From the NCBI GenBank assembly GCA_016927115.1, contig JAFGNH010000012.1, positions 28,403-92,402 of the forward strand: 64,000 bases of DNA. Reading direction: 5' to 3'. A program made the translations under genes and the position numbers. The stretch comes from Anaerolineales bacterium. GTDB lineage: Bacteria; Chloroflexota; Anaerolineae; Anaerolineales; E44-bin32. Below the pieces are notes generated by a model that worked only from the letters and a program-made list of their open reading frames with translations, was not told where the DNA came from and made no database searches. This document shows, piece by piece, positions 1 to 9,960 of the stretch (within the stretch, counting starts at the first letter, position 1; each line of letters opens with the position of its first letter).

Positions 1-96
1 TGCTCTGATTCTCCCAAGGAGCGGGATGGTCTCAGGCCGGTTAATCTTGAAGACGATATCAAACTTTATCTGCCTGAAGCGTATCTGGAACCGTAA
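1..96 (+). CDS. C-terminal end of an upstream gene truncated by the window edge, product unknown
   Basis: Frame 1 is open from base 1 to TAA at 94-96, giving CSDSPKERDGLRPVNLEDDIKLYLPEAYLEP*, which has protein-like composition. Confidence 0.4.
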   Translation, partial: CSDSPKERDGLRPVNLEDDIKLYLPEAYLEP

Positions 97-465
97 CCCG
101 GAAAAAACAGCAGCCGATTCATGTGTTGGTAAGCAGAGATCCTTATTAACCATACGCCCAGTTCTAAGCCTGTATGTGTACGATTTGGTGCAGAAAAATC
201 ACGGGAATATCAAGCGATATTCAAGGCGGACAACTGGACTGGCAGTCAGCCAGCACAGCTTTTCTGTCACCCCATTGTCAGTTCTTTCCCGGTTGGGATG
301 CTATACTTAAGCATGTGAGTATGCTGGCAATCCTGGTGTGGAATTCAAATCGGGAGAGCTGGTATTGTTTCCGAAGTGCGAAAACAGTTCACTGTTCTTG
401 ATACATTACGGGAAATTATCCATAACATCCCGGTACATCGCGGAAAAAATTAATCAGGAGGTTCC

Positions 466-1518
466 ATGAATATCGCAGTTGTAATTAGAGGTATTGCTAC
501 ACTATCGTGGGTTGCCGCATTGGTTGTAATAGGCCTGGCGGTATTTCAATCAGCACGTGGAAAGAACCTGAAATCTGCTGGCGGATTGATCATCGGTGCG
601 ATCGTGCTGGCGCTCTTGCTGACAACATTGGGGTCCGGTATGGTTTTTGTTCAACCGGAGGAGCGCGGTATTGTGATTTCAGCCGTTACACCGAATGGCT
701 ATCGGACCACAGCCATGCAGCCCGGGCTGCACTGGGTCATACCCTTTGCTGAATCAGTAGTAGTCTATCCGATCTCCAAGCAGACATACACCATGTCGAT
801 AGCCGGGGAGGAAGGGCAGGTACAGGGAGATGATTCGGTTGCTGCCCGTACGTCCGACGGACAGGAAGTTTATATCGATGCTTCTGTTATCTATGCTGTT
901 GACTCCAATCAGATTATCGATGTGCATATCACCTGGCAAGACCGATATGCTGACGATCTGGTACGGCCTCTTGCACGCGGTGTAATCCGGGACCAGGCAA
1001 GTCAATTTGGTGTGGAAGAAATCTACAGCGAAAAACGAGCTGAATTAATAAAGGATATTACTTCTGATCTGGAAGAGCTTTTTAAAGCGAATGGCATAAT
1101 CCTGCATGATTTTGTGCTTCGCAATATTACCTTCTCGTCCGAGTATGCCGCATCTGTGGAGCAGAAGCAGATTGCAGAGCAGCGTGCACAGGAAGCCCAG
1201 TTAACGGTTGAGCAGCGCAGGCAGGAAGCGGAACAAGCCCGCCAGGTTGCACAGGGTCAGGCTGATGCAGCTGTGATCGCAGCAGAGGGACGGGCAGAAT
1301 CCCGTCTGATTGAAGCAGAAGCCGAAGCAGAAGCTTTGCGAATGATTGCCGCAGCTTTGCTGGATAATCCTGATCTGCTGACATTTGAGTATATCCAGAA
1401 ACTGGCACCCGGCATCGAAGTTATGCTTGTGCCGAACGATTCCCCATACCTGCTGCCTCTTCCATCATTGGGAGCAACGACGACTGTACCTGCTACAACA
1501 ATTCCTGACTCGGAGTGA
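466..1518 (+). CDS. SPFH/Band 7 (prohibitin/stomatin-like) domain membrane protein
   Basis: N-terminal TM segments, then GIVISAVTPNGYR..GLHWVIPFAESVVVYPISKQTYTMS, and a C-terminal Ala/Glu/Gln-rich coiled coil typical of SPFH proteins. RBS aggagg upstream of the ATG. Confidence 0.88.
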   Translation: MNIAVVIRGIATLSWVAALVVIGLAVFQSARGKNLKSAGGLIIGAIVLALLLTTLGSGMVFVQPEERGIVISAVTPNGYRTTAMQPGLHWVIPFAESVVVYPISKQTYTMSIAGEEGQVQGDDSVAARTSDGQEVYIDASVIYAVDSNQIIDVHITWQDRYADDLVRPLARGVIRDQASQFGVEEIYSEKRAELIKDITSDLEELFKANGIILHDFVLRNITFSSEYAASVEQKQIAEQRAQEAQLTVEQRRQEAEQARQVAQGQADAAVIAAEGRAESRLIEAEAEAEALRMIAAALLDNPDLLTFEYIQKLAPGIEVMLVPNDSPYLLPLPSLGATTTVPATTIPDSE

Positions 1519-1570
1519 GCCGGCTGCAGGCAGAGTTTGAATACAATTGAAAATCAGGCTCAGTAGAACG

Positions 1571-1608
1571 AACGAGTCACCTGAGGATTTGGTGGCTCGT
1601 TATTTTTT
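1571..1608 (+). terminator. Rho-independent terminator downstream of the SPFH gene
   Basis: Stem aacgagtcacc / ggtggctcgtt (one G-U) followed by a T-rich tract. Confidence 0.75.
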
Positions 1609-1665
1609 ACGTAACTGGTATGGTGGAATCTCCAGGGGGAAAATTCTACCAAAGAATGAACTGTG

Positions 1666-2943
1666 TCAGATGAGGAACCCTGCGAGCGGAACAATCATCT
1701 CATCCGAAGAGAGACCTCCGTGCCTGCCCTCGAGTGGATTAGGCCTGTCCCCCCACCATAAATAGCTGTTTCCGGTGCCGATACCAACAAGATCACCAAT
1801 TCTGTCTGCTGAAGCCGGGGAGGGGTTCCCTGGCCCGAAAAATCCCTGATCCAGGAGTTGATGGGAATCGAGCAGTACAAAGGTATCTCCCCAGGTTTTG
1901 TGGAAGTATTGTTTTACTGCGTTTACCTGCCCCGGGCGAATGTGAAGGAACGTTAACCGGTTTTCGCCAGTGGGATACAGATGGAGGAGCTGCAGGAGGT
2001 CGGGATGGTTGGACAGATCAAAAACGGGATCTTTCGGTGTGGAAATCTGGCCGTGATCGGCTGTCAGCAGCAGCAATGTGTGGTTGTTTGAGCCGCTGAA
2101 TGGTTTGAGGAAATGTTCCTCCATGGTTCGAATGAACAGATCAAATTCTGCCCGGGTGTATTCACTATCCGGGCTGCGATGGTGAGACATCGTATCAATA
2201 CCGGCATAGTATGCCCAGATAAAACGGCGCCGTGAGGGACGTTTTTCCACCAGTGTGCGCAGGTTGATCCACATTTCCGGGAGAGAGCTGAATCCCGCGG
2301 CCTGCACATCTGCATAATGCATACGTGAAAGCCCTGAGTGTTTGATGTATTTATTGAGAAAGGCGTAGGTTGAAATGCCATACTGGCTGAACAACGTTCC
2401 GAGTGTGCGGCCGTTCGTGGCAGTCTCCGGGTCGAAGCCAGCTTTATAAAGGAGCCCTTGTTCATGAGGCATCATGATTGGTGAATGACTTATCATGTTT
2501 GTTACAATGCCGATTTCTTTCAGAAAGAGTTCATACCCAAGGATGGCATGCTCGGCAGGGCTTCGGCCAGTCCAGAGCGTTGTAAGGACTGAGCAGGTCG
2601 TTGATGGTATAACAGAGGTAAGTGCCTGTATAAAACCATCCTCCACCAGCCGATTCTGCAGCGGGTGATTCTGAATCCAGTTCTGGAAACGGCTAAAAGA
2701 AAGTCCATCCAGGAGGCAGACGATGACCTGGGTGATGTCGGAACTGGATTGGAGAAAAGGATTCTCCAGAGACTGGTGAGGAAGTTCGGGGCACCCGAGT
2801 ATGGAAGCGACAGTTGAAGGAAGATTCAATAAAGAAAAACCCGTATACCAGGGATGGATCAATTCCGCAGGAAGGTTGAGTTCCGGAAATCGAGCTGCTT
2901 TGATGGCTTTGATATTTTCGATATGGTTGTCTGGTTTTTGCAT
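1666..2943 (-). CDS. Alkaline phosphatase superfamily / nucleotide pyrophosphatase-type phosphodiesterase
   Basis: VIVCLLDGLSFSRF, SVIPSTTCSVLTTLWTGRSPAEHAILGYE, YYAGIDTMSHHRSPDSEY and LLTADHG match alkaline-phosphatase-superfamily metal and nucleophile motifs. Confidence 0.85.
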   Translation of the reverse strand: MQKPDNHIENIKAIKAARFPELNLPAELIHPWYTGFSLLNLPSTVASILGCPELPHQSLENPFLQSSSDITQVIVCLLDGLSFSRFQNWIQNHPLQNRLVEDGFIQALTSVIPSTTCSVLTTLWTGRSPAEHAILGYELFLKEIGIVTNMISHSPIMMPHEQGLLYKAGFDPETATNGRTLGTLFSQYGISTYAFLNKYIKHSGLSRMHYADVQAAGFSSLPEMWINLRTLVEKRPSRRRFIWAYYAGIDTMSHHRSPDSEYTRAEFDLFIRTMEEHFLKPFSGSNNHTLLLLTADHGQISTPKDPVFDLSNHPDLLQLLHLYPTGENRLTFLHIRPGQVNAVKQYFHKTWGDTFVLLDSHQLLDQGFFGPGNPSPASADRIGDLVGIGTGNSYLWWGDRPNPLEGRHGGLSSDEMIVPLAGFLI

Positions 2944-3318
2944 TGGTCCTTCCCGGGTGGCTTATTACAGCCTTTCTGGAAATTGTAGCTTATTTTTACT
3001 GAAATATACCTTTAGATTCATGCCCTGGTTCATGACAGGGTTTTAATATCAGGCTGAAAACAATGTATTGTTTTGCCGGAGTTTTGGGATAGGAGTAAAC
3101 AAGATACCATTGGAAAAGGCGGGAATCTGAATCGGGGTTGGGCCGTCGATCCTGTTTACCGGTCGGGTTTGCACTCTGTTTGCCTTGAAAAAACCGGATT
3201 TCCATGAGAATATTTGCCGATTCACATATGTGTTTGAATATGGTCCGAACTATGATTGATTCTGGGTTTCTTTTCTTGAGTGAATTTAAGAAGGAAGTGG
3301 AAGGGGTGTGTAAGAGAT

Positions 3319-5049
3319 ATGAATAAATTCGACATGCTGCGATCGGCCGCTCTAGATTTCCAGCAATCACGCCGACGGGCGCAAATGGAAGCGGTCTTGA
3401 GCAGGTTGTCCGGCCGTCCAACCGAATTACTCCCGTACGAAGAGATCCGGAAAAAACTGCGGCTTGGCACAAGTGTGGATCAGGGTGTAGAGGCTGTCCC
3501 TATTGATTCAATCATAGGTAGTGTGGGTCGGTATCAGGATTTTACCCGCAGCTTTCTTCCGAGGCATGATAGTGATCGTGAGCGCTGGGCACGGGTAAAA
3601 GCCGGTGTATCTGATTTGAGTGGGCTGCCGCCTGTGGAACTATACCGGGTAGGGGAGGCTTATTTTGTTCTCGATGGACATCATCGGATTTCAGTGGCAA
3701 AACAGGTCGGAGCAACACATATCGAGGCTTACATCCGTGAGGTGCCTTCCCGGGTTTCTCTGACACCCGAAACAAACGCACGAGAGTTGATCCTAAAATA
3801 TGAGTATGCAGATTTTCTATATGAAACCGGATTCGACCAGGAATTTCCTGATGTGGAACTTCTGATTACAGAACCCGGGTTGTATCGGGCCCTGAAAGAA
3901 CATATTGACGTGCACCGCTATTACATGGGATTGGATCAGGAACGAGAAATACCCTATTCTGAAGCTGTACGGCATTGGTACGAGGGAGTATATCAACCGG
4001 TGATCCAGGTCATTCAGAACCTGGGCGTGCTGCAGGATTTTCCGAATCGGACAGAGACCGATCTTTATCTATGGGTAGCGGATCATCGGGTAGAGTTGGA
4101 AGAAGAGCTTGGATCTCCTATTACGACAGCTGCAGCGGTCAGCGATCTGGCCTCACGAAAGAGTCTGACACCGTTGAGAGTGGCCAGCAGAATTGGAAAC
4201 TGGCTGCATGACAAACTTCTGCCTGATGCTATCGAATCCGGCCCAAAACCTGGTATCTGGAGAGAAGAACTGGGATCTGACCCACAGTCCTCCCTCTTTC
4301 CTTCGATTCTGGTGCCGCTCAGCGAGCTGGACACCGAATGGCAGGCGCTTGAACAGGCGCTGTTTGTGGCAAGCAGGGAAAACAGCTTGATTCATGGCAT
4401 CTATGTGCAAACACAGGAAGACAGGCCGGTAGAAACAATTGAACGTTTACGTGAAGGGTTTAATGCGCGTTTGTCGGAAGCGGGCATCGAAGGGCAGTTT
4501 GTGCTTGAGAAGGGAACGATCTCGCGAACGATATGTGATCGAGCCCGCTGGAATAATCTGGTTGTGGTTTATGCCGCACATCCTCCGGCGGACCGGCCGA
4601 TGGATCGGTTGAGCTCCGGGTTGAGGATGATGATACACCGCTGCCCCCGGCCGATCCTGGTTGTTCCACAGCGGGCACGCCCCCTCAATCGAATTCTGCT
4701 GGCATATAACGACAGCCCGAAGGCACAGGAGGCGCTTTTTGTTGCGGCCTATTTCGCCGGGGTCTGGAAGTGTGATCTGACGGTTTTATCGATGGCGGAA
4801 AAAGGAAGATTGAACTATAACTGGCTGGATGATGCCAGGAGATACCTCGAACACCACCAGGTCCATGCCTCATTCCACCATAAGTTTGGCAGTGTTCCAC
4901 GGGTTATCGAAAGGGCTGCTGCCCAGTATCACAGCGATATTATTCTGATAGGTGGCTATAAAGCCTCCCCTATTACCGAAGTTATGCTTGGAAGCAAGGT
5001 TGATGACCTTATGCGCAGTTCAGATTTTCCACTGCTCGTATGCAGTTGA
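3319..5049 (+). CDS. ParB/sulfiredoxin-like domain protein fused to C-terminal universal stress protein (UspA) domains
   Basis: EAYFVLDGHHRISVAKQVGATHIEAYIREV resembles a ParB/Srx-like nuclease fold. The C-terminus has two Usp-like segments (ILVPLSELDTEWQALEQALFVASRENSLIHGIYV; RILLAYNDSPKAQEALFVAAYFAGVWKCDLTVLSM...DIILIGGYKASPITEVMLGSKVDDLMRSSDFPLLV). The internal ATG at 3319 is preferred over 3280. Confidence 0.75.
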   Translation: MNKFDMLRSAALDFQQSRRRAQMEAVLSRLSGRPTELLPYEEIRKKLRLGTSVDQGVEAVPIDSIIGSVGRYQDFTRSFLPRHDSDRERWARVKAGVSDLSGLPPVELYRVGEAYFVLDGHHRISVAKQVGATHIEAYIREVPSRVSLTPETNARELILKYEYADFLYETGFDQEFPDVELLITEPGLYRALKEHIDVHRYYMGLDQEREIPYSEAVRHWYEGVYQPVIQVIQNLGVLQDFPNRTETDLYLWVADHRVELEEELGSPITTAAAVSDLASRKSLTPLRVASRIGNWLHDKLLPDAIESGPKPGIWREELGSDPQSSLFPSILVPLSELDTEWQALEQALFVASRENSLIHGIYVQTQEDRPVETIERLREGFNARLSEAGIEGQFVLEKGTISRTICDRARWNNLVVVYAAHPPADRPMDRLSSGLRMMIHRCPRPILVVPQRARPLNRILLAYNDSPKAQEALFVAAYFAGVWKCDLTVLSMAEKGRLNYNWLDDARRYLEHHQVHASFHHKFGSVPRVIERAAAQYHSDIILIGGYKASPITEVMLGSKVDDLMRSSDFPLLVCS

Positions 5050-5098
5050 TCTAATTTCACCATCCTGATCCTTCCAGGGCATTGATGTCTGTTTTCAG

Positions 5099-5123
5099 AA
5101 CAGCAAAGGGAAGCTGTTTTTTT
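5099..5123 (+). terminator. Rho-independent terminator
   Basis: aacagc - loop - gctgtt followed by a T7 run. Confidence 0.65.
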
Positions 5124-5292
5124 ATTTACTTGATGAACTGCATTCAGGAGTATATTTAAAAGTTAAAGGCCGCTTGACAGCTTTTCGGGTTTGAAGGAGA
5201 CTATCATAAGTGGAATCTGTGATTTTGAATTGCAGTTCAGCGGAAATTCAAATTCTCTACCCATACGTTGAAAGTGTTTGAGGAGATAAGCC

Positions 5293-6066
5293 ATGTATTC
5301 AGGGCAGGAAAAAGTACTTATAATTGACGACGATCCCCTGATGGCAAAAATGGTTGAAGGGCACCTTAAGGTTGCCAAATTCAAAACAAGGTATGCAACC
5401 GATGGCGGACAGGGGATCCTGATCGCCAGAGATTGGGATCCGGATTTGGTCCTGCTTGATGTTATGATGCCAGGTATGGATGGTTTTACAACATGCGCCC
5501 GCCTGCGCGAATTTTCTTCGGTACCCGTCATCATCCTGACGGCCAAGGGTGAAGAACGGGATAAAGTGCGCGGATTGGATGCGGGCGCTGATGACTATAT
5601 TGTGAAACCCTTTTCAGCACAGGAACTGCTTGCCAGGGTCAGAGCTGTGCTAAGGCGTGCAGAGCAGACTAATTTTTCCAAATTTCCACAAAGATATTTC
5701 CGCCATTATGATCTGATGATAGATCTTGCGCGAGCCGAGGTCACTGCAGATGAAGTCCCTGTTTCTCTTACGGCAACAGAATACAGGCTCCTTCAGACTC
5801 TCTCGGATTCAATTGGCAAAGTGCTCAGCCCTGAAGAACTCCTCTCCCGTGTATGGGGGGTGGACTATCGTAAGGAGAAGGAGATCCTCTGGGTTACCCT
5901 AAGCAGACTGCGGCAGAAAATCGAAAAGGATCCCAGAAATCCGGTTCATATTGTGACCCGGCAGGGCCTGGGCTACCTGATGCCGAGTGAAACAAATGAA
6001 TCGGAGCAGGGGGATACTGCAGATATGGACCAGTTCGATCCTGATACAAGGCCTCCTGCTGCCTGA
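5293..6066 (+). CDS. OmpR/PhoB-family response regulator, no adjacent kinase
   Basis: Receiver (VLIIDDDPLMAKM, PDLVLLDVMMPGMDGF, VIILTAKG, GADDYIVKPF) plus winged-helix output domain (LTATEYRLLQTL...VTRQGLGYLM). Confidence 0.93.
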   Translation: MYSGQEKVLIIDDDPLMAKMVEGHLKVAKFKTRYATDGGQGILIARDWDPDLVLLDVMMPGMDGFTTCARLREFSSVPVIILTAKGEERDKVRGLDAGADDYIVKPFSAQELLARVRAVLRRAEQTNFSKFPQRYFRHYDLMIDLARAEVTADEVPVSLTATEYRLLQTLSDSIGKVLSPEELLSRVWGVDYRKEKEILWVTLSRLRQKIEKDPRNPVHIVTRQGLGYLMPSETNESEQGDTADMDQFDPDTRPPAA

Positions 6067-6214
6067 TTCCATCAGCATTTGTGTTTTTTTCATTCACCGG
6101 CAGCCAGGTATTAATTCATGATGGAACAACCCCATTAGATATCCTTTCCTGTCGGGTTAGTCATTCTGCCAGCCCAGGTTTCCTGAATAATTCCGTCAGA
6201 CCACAAATCTCTCT

Positions 6215-8602
6215 TCATGGATTGGTATCAGGATAATATTCAGTTTCAACCCATAGAGAAACCCCATCTGTCGATAGTGTGATCCACCCATGTTGATCTG
6301 TGCGCAGCACTGTCCGCTGCTGCAGCTGTTCGAGGATATTGTGATGTGGTGTATTCTTTTCTGCGCCGGGCTCGACGAAGAGAAGAACAAGAGAAGGATC
6401 CAGGATTTTCAGGAGAGCAGAGGGGTTTGTGGCCAGACCACCACTACCGGGCAGAATTGCAGCAGAAACCTGTTCGATATCAGATAGCGAAGAAAGATTG
6501 TAAACCATATCTGTATCTTCACCCTGTGTCAGAAAAAGGCGGAAATTACCATACTGCACAAGATAAGCGGAGCCGTTCTCTCCCACGTAGATGATTTTCA
6601 GGATTACACCATCATGGAAGTCTAAAATACTACCGGATTTCATCACCTGTGTCGGGATTTCCTTGCTGGCAATCAAGGCGGAGATAGAGCTGTACGTGGG
6701 TGATGTTCTGGTGGTTGAGAGCAGGATGCGGCTGATGCTGTATTGCTCCGCAACACCTGGAAATCCTGCCGTTGTTTGTTCTGCAGAAGTCCCCAGCAGC
6801 AACCAATCGATCCGGGTAAAGAATGGGGAAAGGCGCATTCCAAGTGCTTCGGACAGGGTTATTGGGCTGTCTCCACAACCCAGCAGCACCGTCCGGCCCG
6901 CAGGTGATTGAATGAGGAGCGTTTCGGATTGCCCTGCGGGGATGAGAGTTATACGCAATCTGGAATCCGACCGGCCCGCCCAGGCAGTCCAGACCAGGAA
7001 GCAGCAGAGTGCAGCAGCTGCCAGGCCGGAACTCACAGGAATGGCGGCGGTTTTTTGGAGGATCTTTTTCCCAGTCCGGTTCGTGGCAAGAAAGGTTCCT
7101 GCAATCAGGAGGACGAAGTAGAACAGGATCACAGGGAGAGAATTGCCGGCCAGGGGGATAGTTGCACTTTTAAAAGATGAAAAAAAGGAGACAGTCCGTG
7201 TGGTCAGGCTCAGTAACGGCCATGTAACCCGGGCTGCAAGCTGCCCGGCTGGTCTGCAGATCATTCCAACGAGGACAGATACACCTCCCAGGATCATAAT
7301 CATGGGCTGGGCAGGCAGGATGATGGGATTAACAAGGAGGGAGCTGACCGGGATTTGATGAAAGTAAGTCATTGTAAGGGGCATCGTTGTCAGTTGAGCA
7401 GCGAAGGTAAGCAGGACACATTCATTGATCAATGATGTGATTCTGGCTGTTTTACTTTCAGAGAGGACGCGTGATACCTGCCGGCGGAACCCATCCTCGA
7501 GGATCGGGCCATAATAGAGCAGGCCAAGTGTTGCAAAAGCTGAGAGCTGGAAACCAACGTCTTCCAGTATATCGGGATCCTTTAGTGTCATTAGGAAGAC
7601 AGCTGCAGCCAGCGCATTATAACCTTGATTCTGGCGCCCAATCAGCCTGGCGACCAGGCTGACAGCGACCATAAGCGCAGCTCGAACAACTGCTGCATCA
7701 GCACCAACAAGGATGGTATACAGGCAGATTGATATGCCTGCAGCAATTATTCCTGCCCGCCGTCCAAGCCAGGAACGCAGCATGTTCAGAATTACAGCGG
7801 AAATCAGGGTGATATTGAATCCTGAAATTGCGATGATATGTGCTGTGCCGGTATTTTGAAAGGCTTCCATCATGCTGGTGGATATGCCACCTTCAATACC
7901 AAGCAGGATCCCGCTGAGCAGAGAAGCTTCGGGGTCAGGGTACAGGGACTGCAGGGTGAAATGCGCACGAGAACGGAAAAGGAATAGCGCTTTACGTATC
8001 GGGTGGGACCAGCTCCGCCTGCAAATTTCACTTTCCCTGCTGTAGAGTAAAGTGTAAATATCCTCTCTGGCCAGGTAATCACGATAGGAAAAACCTTCAA
8101 AAACAGGCGGCGATGCAGGCAGGCCGTAGACCCGGATGATATCGGCGTACTGAAAATCTGATACAGCCCGGGTGTATACCAGGGCTTTTCCTGTAACAGT
8201 TACCAGCTGCCCATCTCTTCCGGGGCGAAGTTGATCCACTTCCAGCAAAAAACGGATATTCCGGTCAAGGACCTCTGGCGGGGAGATGATTTTCCCGGTT
8301 ATGGTAAGTGGATAACCCAGATCGTTATATTGGCTTATATGAAAAGGAGGCTCTCTCCATCCGGCAATGCTTTGATATATTGCGCCTGATTCAAAGAATA
8401 GCAGGAAGAGGAAAAAACGCCTGGCGGCTGGGGCTTTGCGCAGGATAATTATGCTGATAGCAGAAACACAGCCAAGAATCAGCCAACACCAGAATGCAAA
8501 AGAAAGCAGCTTGGAACAGATAATTCCACCGCACCAGAATATGCAGAGAAAAAAAAGAAGCATGGTTCCCCCCTTACTCTTCTTATGCTTATGATTATAC
8601 AT
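6215..8602 (-). CDS. comEC: ComEC/Rec2 family competence channel protein with degenerate C-terminal metallo-beta-lactamase-like domain
   Basis: ComEC core LLSGILLGIEGGISTSMMEAFQNTGTAHIIAISGFNITLISAVILNMLRSWLGRRAG and many TM segments. The C-terminus aligns with the ComEC lactamase-like domain but lacks its histidine motif. Confidence 0.87.
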   Translation of the reverse strand: MYNHKHKKSKGGTMLLFFLCIFWCGGIICSKLLSFAFWCWLILGCVSAISIIILRKAPAARRFFLFLLFFESGAIYQSIAGWREPPFHISQYNDLGYPLTITGKIISPPEVLDRNIRFLLEVDQLRPGRDGQLVTVTGKALVYTRAVSDFQYADIIRVYGLPASPPVFEGFSYRDYLAREDIYTLLYSRESEICRRSWSHPIRKALFLFRSRAHFTLQSLYPDPEASLLSGILLGIEGGISTSMMEAFQNTGTAHIIAISGFNITLISAVILNMLRSWLGRRAGIIAAGISICLYTILVGADAAVVRAALMVAVSLVARLIGRQNQGYNALAAAVFLMTLKDPDILEDVGFQLSAFATLGLLYYGPILEDGFRRQVSRVLSESKTARITSLINECVLLTFAAQLTTMPLTMTYFHQIPVSSLLVNPIILPAQPMIMILGGVSVLVGMICRPAGQLAARVTWPLLSLTTRTVSFFSSFKSATIPLAGNSLPVILFYFVLLIAGTFLATNRTGKKILQKTAAIPVSSGLAAAALCCFLVWTAWAGRSDSRLRITLIPAGQSETLLIQSPAGRTVLLGCGDSPITLSEALGMRLSPFFTRIDWLLLGTSAEQTTAGFPGVAEQYSISRILLSTTRTSPTYSSISALIASKEIPTQVMKSGSILDFHDGVILKIIYVGENGSAYLVQYGNFRLFLTQGEDTDMVYNLSSLSDIEQVSAAILPGSGGLATNPSALLKILDPSLVLLFVEPGAEKNTPHHNILEQLQQRTVLRTDQHGWITLSTDGVSLWVETEYYPDTNP

Positions 8603-8791
8603 GGTGATGCGAATAAGTTAACCGAAATCCGGCCATGGTCGGATAAGGCTGTGATATGATGAGATTGTTTCCGCCACAGATGAAGGAAACGAACACGGGA
8701 TCTCATTGCCTGTATGGTTTCCCCGGTTTGCGTTCTGAAACCGTCTGTGGGGATAAACCAACGGCCGGAGCGGTTCCAGCAGGATGGAGAC

Positions 8792-9325
8792 ATGACCATA
8801 CAAAATCAGGTGCATCTCTACACCAGTTACTTTACGATTTATGGGGAGGTTACTCCTGGCCCGGCCGGTATGTACAGCCATATGAATCTACCCACATCTT
8901 CGCATCTCGAACTCAGCAATGCCGACATTATTCCACTATTTAAACTCTCAAGCGAGCCTGTGCACCGGGATCGGTTGTGGTTGGTGAAAGAAAAGGTTGT
9001 CGTTGTGGTATTGGAGCGGGTATCAGAAATGGGCACTTCGAATCTGTCCCGCCGCGGCTTTACCCGGCCATTTCCACATTGGGTGCGGGCCGAAGTGGGG
9101 GATTATGAACTTACAGGTGTTCTTCAGCTGGGAGGTAACTTCGAGTTTGGTGAGGTGATAAGCAAGGGGGAGAGGAACTTTATCCCTTTATATAAGGCAA
9201 GATTGGGCTCAGCATTGTATCCTGCTGTGAATGTTGAAATGCCCGTAATGTTGTTCAATCGCAAGTGGCTCCAGGGGATGGCCCTGCTCACGCCGCGGGA
9301 AATACCGGAAGGAGAGACAGTGTAA
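8792..9325 (+). CDS. Conserved hypothetical protein, paralogue of 9412-9957
   Basis: Open frame with RBS-like aggatggaga upstream of ATG 8792. Shares YTS...GxxTPxxxGxYSxxN, GxYELxGxxxxxGxFxF and PLYxAxLxxxLxPxxxxxxxVMLFNRKxxxxxxxL with the convergent neighbour. Confidence 0.75.
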   Translation: MTIQNQVHLYTSYFTIYGEVTPGPAGMYSHMNLPTSSHLELSNADIIPLFKLSSEPVHRDRLWLVKEKVVVVVLERVSEMGTSNLSRRGFTRPFPHWVRAEVGDYELTGVLQLGGNFEFGEVISKGERNFIPLYKARLGSALYPAVNVEMPVMLFNRKWLQGMALLTPREIPEGETV

Positions 9326-9411
9326 CAGGATCGGCTGTCTGTCTTCCGTATCAGATCATGAAGACGGTTAGCGTTGGAACTCATGGAGACACAGGTCCCG
9401 GGGAACAGAAA

Positions 9412-9957
9412 TCAGTTTGATCCGCCCTGGTTGGTTTCAGGTTGTTCGTTCTTTGGCAGAAAACCAATCGCTTCAACTTTTTTCCGGTTGAAGAGCATTA
9501 CCGCAGACCCCGTTTCAATTTTGGGGAATAAGATCGCTGCGAGTGTGGCATCGTAGAGGGGGGAAAAAACGGTATCACCTTCGAGAAGAAACGTTGCGAA
9601 GTTGAAAGCTCCGTGCATTTCGATCATGCCTCTCAACTCATAACCGCCAAGGATTATGTGTATCCAATGATTCCTTGTTTGGGTGTATCCTCCCCGGGCT
9701 GTTCCGGTGGCTCCCAGCTCCATGCGATTGCTTAAAAGCACTGCAAGCATCTCGTTCTTTACCAGTGACAGGGTGGTATAACGCCCAACCATTCTGTTAG
9801 GCTGGTGCAGCCGGCTGAGGAGTGCTCCTTCGATTTCAATATAGGAAGAAGTATTGTTGTTCAGGTAGCTATATAAACCACGGCCGGAAGGGGTGATCCT
9901 TCCCAAAATGCGATGGCTTGATGTATATATTTCGGCGGCAATTGGTTTGAGGGGCAT
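9412..9957 (-). CDS. Conserved hypothetical protein, paralogue of 8792-9325
   Basis: Starts 4 bp after the end of the upstream gene (9961), suggesting co-expression. Sequence similarity to the neighbouring convergent protein. Confidence 0.78.
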   Translation of the reverse strand: MPLKPIAAEIYTSSHRILGRITPSGRGLYSYLNNNTSSYIEIEGALLSRLHQPNRMVGRYTTLSLVKNEMLAVLLSNRMELGATGTARGGYTQTRNHWIHIILGGYELRGMIEMHGAFNFATFLLEGDTVFSPLYDATLAAILFPKIETGSAVMLFNRKKVEAIGFLPKNEQPETNQGGSN

Positions 9958-9960
9958 CGG

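Noticed and set aside
2996-3472. 158-aa minus-strand ORF between the phosphatase and the ParB-Usp gene
   Set aside because: Overlaps the start of the conserved 3319 gene; no recognisable domain.
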